Made by a program: the position numbers and the translations under genes. A stretch of DNA of 64,000 nucleotides from Patiria miniata (Eukaryota > Echinodermata > Asteroidea > Valvatida > Asterinidae), in the NCBI RefSeq assembly GCF_015706575.1, contig NW_024037048.1, positions 17,315,512 through 17,379,511 of the forward strand. Reading direction: 5' to 3'. Positions 57,620 to 64,000 of this stretch are shown piece after piece. The notes under the pieces were generated by a model. The model searched no databases and had not been told where the DNA came from. It saw only the letters and a program-made list of their open reading frames with translations. Each line of letters begins with the position of its first letter. The first letter of the stretch is position 1.

Positions 57620-58390
57620 ACTCCTAGCCAAGATGGTTATAATATCCTTATTAATTCCTTTGAAAAATATCCCCCTAGCAAAGATGGGTAGTCTTCTCCA
57701 TAAAACCCTTCTAAAACAAATATCTTCCTAACCATGATGGTTCGTCTCCTCCATAATTCCCTTCTTAAAAAAATATCCTTCTAGCCAAGGTGGTTTAATC
57801 TCCTCCATGATTCCCTTCTTAAAAATATTCTCCGAGCCAGGATGGTTGGTCTTCTCCATAATTCCCTTTGAAAAAAATCCTCCTAGCCAAGATAGTAAGT
57901 CTCCTCCATAATTCCCTTCTTAAAAAAATCCTCCTATCCAAGATGGTTAGTCTCCTCCATAGTGCCCTTCTAAAACATATCCTCCTAGCCAAGATGGTCA
58001 ATTTCCTCCATAATTCCCTTCTAAAAAAATCCTCCTAGCCACGATGGTTTGTCTTCTCCATAATTCCCTCCTAGAAAAAAATATCCTCCAAGCCAATATG
58101 GTTAGTTTTCTCCTTAATACCCTTCTAAATAATACCCTTCTAAAAAATATCCTCCAAGCCAAGATGGTAGTCTCCTCCATAATTTCCTTCTAAAAAAAAG
58201 CACCCTCCAAGCCAATATGGTTAGTTTCCTCCTTAATACCCTTCTAAATAATACCCTTCTAAAAAATATCCTCCTAGCCAAGATGGTTAGTCTCCTCCAT
58301 AATTCCAATCTAAAAAGTACCCTCCTAACCAAGATGGTTTATCTACTCCATAATAAAATATCCTTATTACCAATATGGTCGTCTTCTCAG
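57620..58390. repeat. About 50-bp minisatellite, reverse orientation of 29640-32080
   Basis: Units read CCTCCTAGCCAAGATGGTTA then GTCTCCTCCATAATTCCCTTC and a T/A-rich link, the complement of the 29640-32080 unit. About 15 copies. It ends about 300 bases before the SLC12 exon fragment. Confidence 0.92.
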
Positions 58391-58689
58391 TAATTCCCTT
58401 AAAAACAAAGTCTGGGTCTTGCGCGTAACTTTGTACACACCTGTCCCAAGTTCTTTCCACTGACTATCCCTATTGCCAAGTATGACATGTCTATATCTTT
58501 TATAAACAGTTGTCATGCTCATTCAAAGGCATATTCATAGAAAGGTCGAAATCTCCTTGCTGCCACGGTGTCAGATTTAACGTTTGGTATACCGTGAGGT
58601 ATATCTAGGTTGTGTTAACTTCAGGTTTACTCCGATCTGAACGATAACCAAGTTAACGATCATTAAATAACAATTGACTTTTTCTGCAG

Positions 58690-58873
58690 GCTGGTACAAG
58701 GACAAGATTTTGCCCAAGATGGAGTTCTGTGTTGTTGGTTGGGTAAGATCAAGACCAACACAATCATCAAGGAGCTCTCCAAACCCTGGATGCTGGATGA
58801 GAAAGCAGGGGAGACCACGGAGAAGTTTCCTTGGAAGATCAGCAAGGAAGAAGTCACCACGCTCAAGGAGAAG
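58690..58873 (+). pseudogene. Third copy of an SLC12 exon end, with a different 5' part
   Basis: From about 58770 the sequence matches the end of the SLC12 exon in both cassettes: KPWMLDEKAGETTEKFPWK then ISKEEVTTLKEK and the same donor and intron start. Upstream (58690-58765) it reads NTIIKELS in frame and, in another frame, WYKDKILPKMEF, neither present in the cassettes. An acceptor TTTCTGCAG precedes it. It could be a duplicated exon of a related paralogue or a decayed extra exon. Confidence 0.65.
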
Positions 58874-58929
58874 GTAGAATCTCCTCCTTGGGATCAAGCA
58901 CCCCCCCCCCCTCCACAGTGAAAACTATA

Positions 58930-59290
58930 AACTTTATATTTATTTTTGTGTAAGTTGGTCAGTAGTCGGCAGAATGATTCACATGTTAATTAATGCATGC
59001 AAATTAAAGTAGAGAAAAAAAGTAAATTTTAATGACTATCATCCCACCCTATATTTTTAGGCTATTGAAATGTCAAACCCCAAAACAGATTTTACCTACC
59101 CTACCACACAGTTGGTTTTTTGTATGTAGTAGAAAACACCACACTTTTTGTTCTTTTTTTTGTCCAATTCATTTCATGGAGCCTTTCAGAGATCTCTCAG
59201 GTTATTCTGGATGGCTGCATGTCTAAGGAAACACATACTTTATATAATGCTCTGTATAATTTTTGTTTGGGAACCGCCCCCCCCCCACCA
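58930..59290. other. Intron-like spacer before cassette copy 2
   Basis: No coding feature. It ends in a C/A-rich tract (CCCCCCCCACCACCCCCCAG) that serves as the SLC12 acceptor. This part has no counterpart in copy 1 because of the N gap. Confidence 0.5.
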
Positions 59291-59298
59291 CCCCCCAG

Positions 59299-61108
59299 GC
59301 TTGATCCTACTCATCGATCACCTCATCTCCATGAAATCCAACTGGGAGAAATGCAAGCTGCGCATCTTTGCCGCCACGAGCAAGAAGGAGCAAATGGACA
59401 GGGAGAAGATGAACATGGCCAACATGCTTAGCAAGTTCCGCATCAACTGCTCGGACGTGGAGGTCATCCCGGACCTGAACAAGAAGCCCAAGGACTGAAA
59501 GCCTGAGACGGTTCAAGAAGCTGTCCGAACCCTGGATGCTGGATGAGGAAGCAGGGGAGACCACGGAGAAGTTTCCTTGTAAGATCAGCAAGGAGTAAGT
59601 CACTACGCTCAACGAGAAGGTAGAATCTCCTCCTTGCGCTCAAGCACCCCCCCCCCCCTTCCACAGAGAAAACTATCAACGAGGGCCATTTGGGCGCCAT
59701 CGTGGCTTAACCAGCATGAGTGAACCAGTGAAGTGTCCCTCATTCCGGCTTCTGCTTGTTTGACTATAAAGCGCCCTCTTTTGTCCATGCATGGAGACAA
59801 TACACTTAAACCTTTCCCAGTGTCCACTTTACGCTAAGTCCCTGGTTTGTGTGATTTTAAGTCCAGTCTTGCAACATCTGTTAATTGGGTCCAACCTTTG
59901 ACATTCTGGAGGCTGATTTTCAATAATGAGATTGATCACTTCAATCCATTTTTCGTACAACTCTCAGTTCATTTGGTTTGCCAAGTGCATGAAACTCGAC
60001 TTTAGTAAACATCAATAAATCACGACATTTTTTCGCCTGAAATCTTTTTTTTTCTTTCAGACCAACAGACAGATGCGGATCCGTGAATTGCTTCGCCAAC
60101 ATTCCCAGGAGGTTCAGCTCATTGTCATGTAAGTACAAACCGGCGATAATGGCCACTATCGGACAATTAACCTATCACGGTGGAATTGCGTCAACGCAGC
60201 TTGTAAAATATTGTCTAAACATGATATACAAATGGACGCAGAACGCCAAAAATCTGAGTCAAACAAAAGTTAACGTACAAAATTCCATGAGCCGTTTCGC
60301 GGATACCGCCATCTTTGAAATTGGGGGGGGGGGGGGGGGGCATTACAATGAAAAGACATCCCATCATTCTCAGCTACAGTTGCATGATGAGACGTATTTT
60401 CATTGTAATGCCCCCCCCCCCCCCGAAAAAAAAAATAATTCAAAGATGGCGGTATCAGCGAAAAGGCTCATAGAGTTGTCTAAGGGGCGTGGTTAACTCG
60501 CAAACGGCGGTAGGTCAATGGGTGGCGCTTTTCATGGTGGCACAATTGCTGACGTTTACACGAAATACCAAAATTCTTTAAAAGCCGCTGGCGAAACAAG
60601 AAACTTTTTAAACAAAACTAAGGACACTTGTGTAAAAACTAAAAGTTACTTGTGTAAAAAGGGCACTCTTTACAGAATACTGGGGGGGGGGGGGTGTTAA
60701 CTGCTGGTGCAAAAAAATGGGGGCGGGGTGAGCAAAAGATCTAACAGTGCTTGTGACCCAGTCTGACTGAGCTACTGTGGTCACCTGATCAAAAGTGGTG
60801 ATCTGATTGGCCAATGTGCACTGTTGATTGACATGCAGGAAGGGTCCATTATAACCTTTTCTTTGATTTCTTGCAGGAGTCTACCTATTCCCAGGAAGCG
60901 TACTTGTTCAGCTTACATGTACATGTGCCGGCTGGAGACATTATCCAAGGATATGCTGTCAGCAGGGGCCTTGCATCACCTGACCAAATATGGCATCCAA
61001 ATAAAAGTCAATACAAAGAAATTCACTTTAAATGATAAAGTGACAAAGGACAATTCCAACCAGTTGAAAGACCCTCCTCGCTTGAATGGAATTTGTGTTT
61101 TGTGTTAA
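59299..61108 (+). pseudogene. SLC12 cation-chloride cotransporter, C-terminal exons, copy 2 (broken)
   Basis: Same three exons as copy 1: 59299-59619 (GLILLIDHLISMKSNWEK, KLRIFAATSKKEQMD, MLSKFRINCSDVEV), 60061-60128 (NRQMRIRELLRQHSQE, LIVM) and 60877-61108 (SLPIPRKRTCSAYMYMC). The first frame is intact here where copy 1 lost a base. The extra T after KKPKD is shared with copy 1. This copy also has a TAA where copy 1 reads EE in ISKEEV, and Cys for Trp in PWKIS. The last exon runs on to a different end (about 60 residues of non-family sequence). It is therefore a decayed tail, or a transcript tail no longer under coding constraint. It is convergent with C1q copy 2. Confidence 0.83.
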
Positions 61109-62440
61109 TTGATTTCGTTGAGATTGTTTCTTTACCATCTAACGGGCTCACACTTTCACTGATGTTTTCAAAGTGAGTTTCTTGAATGCAGTCAAGTAAT
61201 ACTGATTTAGAACAATAAAAGTCTTCAAATAATTTGGAGTCTGTTAATCAAGAAACACTCGTCACACTTTTGCGGGTTTTAAAAACAACAGCCAACTCCA
61301 CTTTTTCCATTACTATGGGCACGTTTCTGTTTCAACTGAAAGTAATTAAAATCATGGTTTTTTTTCACAACGAAGCCAAGCGAAAAAAGAGAGTATTTAT
61401 CAACAATGGTGGTGCTTTTGGTAATCCTCAGAATTAGGTTTTATGCATACTGTTTTCATAGCCAGTCAATTGTACTACTTTTACATAATTCTCACATATT
61501 GTAACGTTTAAAATAATGCAATCATTTCATAAAAACCAGTGTTCTAATTGCTGTGAATAGCATTAGAATATTTCAAACAATTGTTAATCCAAATGCCAAG
61601 CTTAAAGTCTATAAGAAAATCAGATTCAATCACTCGAGACTTTTTTCGTGACTTGAAATAAAAATTGATACATACATGGGATTGATTTAATTGACATTAT
61701 CTGTGCTGGGCATACAGGAACATAAGGCGAAGAAAATAACATGTTATAGTAAATGCTCTAAAATTATCCACGTAGGTAGCAAAATATTGTGTTTGTTTGT
61801 CTGTATGTCTTTTATACTTTGTTTGCTTCAATTAGGATACAGTTATTGTGTTTAATTAATCTGTTTTAAATACCCAATACTACAAACAAGTTGCATTTAT
61901 TTTCGGGAAAAATAACACGTTATTTTATATGTTGACCAAATGTGGCAATAAAAAAAAATGGCGGTCGGAAACATGGCCTAAAAAATCCAGGTTGGTCGAG
62001 ATAACGCCATAAACACAATCTGTTTTTAGTTGTTAACATTTCTGGATACATGGTGGTACTGCTTTATTGCAAACCTTTTGTTTCGAAAAAAAATTATGAC
62101 CCAGCTTGCTTTGAAAAAATATTCTATCAAAATACTTCCCGATAGGCCTACAATGGATACAATGAAAAAAAAATCGTTGTCAACAAACTTAACGCATACT
62201 TTTCACTATATCCCAATACTTGTGCATAAAACTAAATATTTTGTTTTGCTAAAAGTAAAAAAAAAAGGCAAATCCATTGTAGTATATAGATCAGAGCATG
62301 CGCAATGCAAAAACATTAATAATAATATGTTTTTTGTGACATTGTCATTGAACATTATTTGTTTTAATTCAGTGGTTATTGTTTCGGCAAAATGGAAAGC
62401 GATTAAAAAAAATCAGCAACACGATGCTCGTGTATCTTTA
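61109..62440. other. Intergenic region between convergent SLC12 tail and C1q copy 2
   Basis: No gene is recognised. It matches 20290-21610. A 146-codon plus-strand frame (62030-62470) is not conserved in copy 1 and has no recognisable feature. Confidence 0.5.
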
Positions 62441-62457
62441 TGTGTGGATTGTTTTGC

Positions 62458-63258
62458 TTATTCGGGGTAAAGGAGGAAGCCACTGAATGAGGTGTAGTGC
62501 CAGGAATCACTAGTCGCCCTACCGCGCATTGTGAGATACATCGTATCTCCACGCTGCAGAACCACCACCGCGCTCCCAGACACCTGCACATAGTGACTTG
62601 AATCATTGCTATAGCCAGTGACAACCGCGTCGCCGTTCTTCCGGAGATGAACGCGCAGGTAGCTGCTGGAAGGATATTTGTTCACAGAAAACATGAACAC
62701 GTAGGTGCCCGGCACACCACACGTGAACGTGCCGGTCTCGAGATCGAAGCTGGTACCCGGCAGAAGCGTCTCGGTCGCCTGGAAGGGCAAACGGGTGTCG
62801 TGACTCGTAGAGGTATCCGAGCTGCTCGTCCTCACCACGGTGAATGCTACCCGCTGGTTGGAGTCGTTTGGTGTCTCCCCTGGCTCACCCTTTTGACCTT
62901 TGACACCAGTTTCCCCCGTTGGCCCTACAACACCTGGGACTCCTCTTGGACCTATTTTTCCGGGCTGGCCTATGCCTTCGTCCCCTTGAGGCCCAGCTGC
63001 TCCACGCTCACCCATAGGTCCACTCTGTCCAATATCACCCTTTTGACCTGGCTCGCCCTTTGACCCTGGTTGACCTAAGGACCCAGGCAGACCTGGTATG
63101 CCGGGAATTGCAGCCGACCCCTGGCAGCACATCGGACACGCCTGAGACGCAGGACCATCACCGTCCGAGGCAACCGGCCCAGTAACGGAAGCTCGGAGGT
63201 TGACGGAGTTACCCAGAAGGAGGGCGATTGAAAGAACGGTTGCCACGCAGATATTCAT
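62458..63258 (-). CDS. Secreted collagen-like C1q-domain protein, copy 2
   Basis: 266 residues with the same architecture as copy 1: signal peptide ([15 protein letters not shown]), CPMCC cluster at 41-45, collagen triplets from 53 to about 128, gC1q head from about 134 to the FSGFLLYPE end. The stalk differs from copy 1 at only a few residues. The head differs at about a dozen positions plus a two-residue-longer segment after SSSD ([10 protein letters not shown] against LSNDRLLF). Asn replaces Cys191. The start is fixed by a splice acceptor (CTGTGCAG) just before the ATG, and a leader exon lies at 63798-63739. The copy 1 AATAAA over the stop is changed to AATAAG here. It is open throughout. 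Likely a soluble pattern-recognition or immune-type ligand-binding protein (inference from family). Confidence 0.95.
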   Translation of the reverse strand: MNICVATVLSIALLLGNSVNLRASVTGPVASDGDGPASQACPMCCQGSAAIPGIPGLPGSLGQPGSKGEPGQKGDIGQSGPMGERGAAGPQGDEGIGQPGKIGPRGVPGVVGPTGETGVKGQKGEPGETPNDSNQRVAFTVVRTSSSDTSTSHDTRLPFQATETLLPGTSFDLETGTFTCGVPGTYVFMFSVNKYPSSSYLRVHLRKNGDAVVTGYSNDSSHYVQVSGSAVVVLQRGDTMYLTMRGRATSDSWHYTSFSGFLLYPE

Positions 63259-63363
63259 TCTGCACAGGATAACAACGATTAAACTGAAACAAGTAAGGTG
63301 AGAATTTCTTTTAAATAAAATAGTAAAAAAATTGCGACGAGTAGAGAAAAAGGAAAAAAATAT

Positions 63364-63550
63364 TGCAACCTGACGCTACTTTTTTTCTTCATTATATCAT
63401 CTCAATGAAGGTCATTCATTGCAAAAATGATGATAAGACATGAATCTGGGACTAAGAAACATTTCCATTTTTGTTAGGAAATACTTAGAAAATTGTCTTG
63501 ATCCTCCATAAACTTTGTACACAATCGCGGAAGTGGCATCAGGTTGCAAC
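63364..63550. mobile_element. MITE with TTGCAACCTGACGC inverted ends, copy 4, in cassette 2 only
   Basis: TTGCAACCTGACGCTACTTT at the left and GGCATCAGGTTGCAAC at the right. Flanked by AAAAATATT on both sides, while the empty site in cassette 1 (near 22515) has AAAAATATT once. It therefore inserted after the cassettes separated, into the C1q 5' intron. Confidence 0.8.
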
Positions 63551-63738
63551 CTTTTTTTCGAGAAAAATATTGATGTCGGATAAGCTGCAGAATTAGTCTA
63601 AAACTTATGACAATGTCACCAAATTGCATGCCGATAAGGTGAAACGCACTGGAGCTGTAGTATTTGGGGGGGGGGAGGCGGAGCACATTTTGCCCCTTCC
63701 CAGGTCCTGATAGAATAATTAAACATCACCACACCCAC

Positions 63739-63798
63739 CTCGATGGTTCGTTCTTGAAGATCAGGTCCAAGAAGAGATCACAAGGAGTTCAGTGCAGG
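63739..63798 (-). other. 5' untranslated exon of C1q gene copy 2
   Basis: 60 bases, nearly identical to 22734-22793, bordered by TTTCCAG and GTGGGTG. It contains no ATG and has a stop in the frame that is open in the related 24642-24703 exon, supporting an untranslated leader. Confidence 0.6.
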
Positions 63799-64000
63799 CT
63801 GGAAAAAAAAAAACGAAGACTGGTTACGTTTATACTTTAGTAAGGAATAACATTTTATCATCAATGAATATAAATTCGTGATTTTTTTCTCATTTATTTT
63901 AATGGCACAAATCGTTTTTATGGCACATTGTTCCATTTCTCACGAAATTGACCTGATGCTTGAAATTAGTCCAATATTTCTATTGAAAGGTTTATTCCAA

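Larger units (their letters stand above)
59299..64000. repeat. Cassette copy 2 of the segmental duplication
   Basis: Collinear with 18465-23050 (offset 40834 at the left, 40824 at the C1q stop). It contains a MITE absent from copy 1 and lacks a short stretch near 18881-18905 of copy 1. It continues past the window end. Confidence 0.9.

Noticed and set aside
62647-63063. 138-codon plus-strand frame
   Set aside because: Antisense shadow of the C1q collagen and head codons; it is open because of the GC-rich Gly-X-Y repeat.
1-64000. LTR retroelements, endogenous viruses or Polinton-like elements
   Set aside because: I looked for reverse transcriptase, integrase, protease, capsid or polymerase motifs and for paired long direct terminal repeats around coding sequence and saw none. 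The repeats here are non-coding MITEs, fold-backs, SINE-like pieces and satellites.

Overview
This window is animal nuclear DNA. Its genes are split by GT-AG introns, it carries many short non-autonomous DNA transposons, tRNA-derived SINE-like pieces and long minisatellites, and there is one 500-base run of N (17950-18449). The recognisable proteins are endophilin-A, an SLC12 cation-chloride cotransporter, secreted collagen/C1q-domain proteins and IFT56/TTC26. Together with the repeat style they suggest a marine invertebrate deuterostome (echinoderm, hemichordate or amphioxus). I cannot name the species from sequence alone.

Layout. 1-8 kb: minus-strand endophilin-A exons with a tandemly duplicated exon 4, among small transposons. 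8.5-10 kb: nested palindromic elements. 11.06-17.95 kb: arm 1 of a large inverted duplication, running into the N gap. 18.46-23 kb: cassette copy 1, holding the C-terminal exons of an SLC12 cotransporter (+) convergent with an intact C1q gene (-). 24.6-34.36 kb: arm 2 of the inverted duplication, interrupted by a 2.4-kb minisatellite and carrying a series of related leader-type exons that point toward the C1q gene. 34-44.5 kb: an unrecognised gene fragment, a 31-bp minisatellite and large fold-back elements. 45.6-50 kb: the last five IFT56 exons (-). 50-58.4 kb: repeats and minisatellites. 58.7-64 kb: an extra SLC12 exon fragment, then cassette copy 2 (SLC12 tail plus a second intact C1q gene), about 40.8 kb from copy 1 and in the same orientation.

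The most notable signal is the pair of C1q genes. Both are fully open (264 and 266 residues) although every intron-containing neighbour carries coding breaks. Their collagen stalks are nearly identical. Their C1q heads differ by about a dozen amino-acid replacements plus a small indel region, and I found no silent change in the head by hand alignment. Several replacements fall at alternating residues (198/200/202, 212/214, 247/249), as expected for one face of beta strands. This fits a recognition protein under diversifying selection. An important alternative is that the cassette copies, and perhaps the inverted arms, are uncollapsed haplotypes or scaffolding artefacts, since the N gap sits at a duplication edge.
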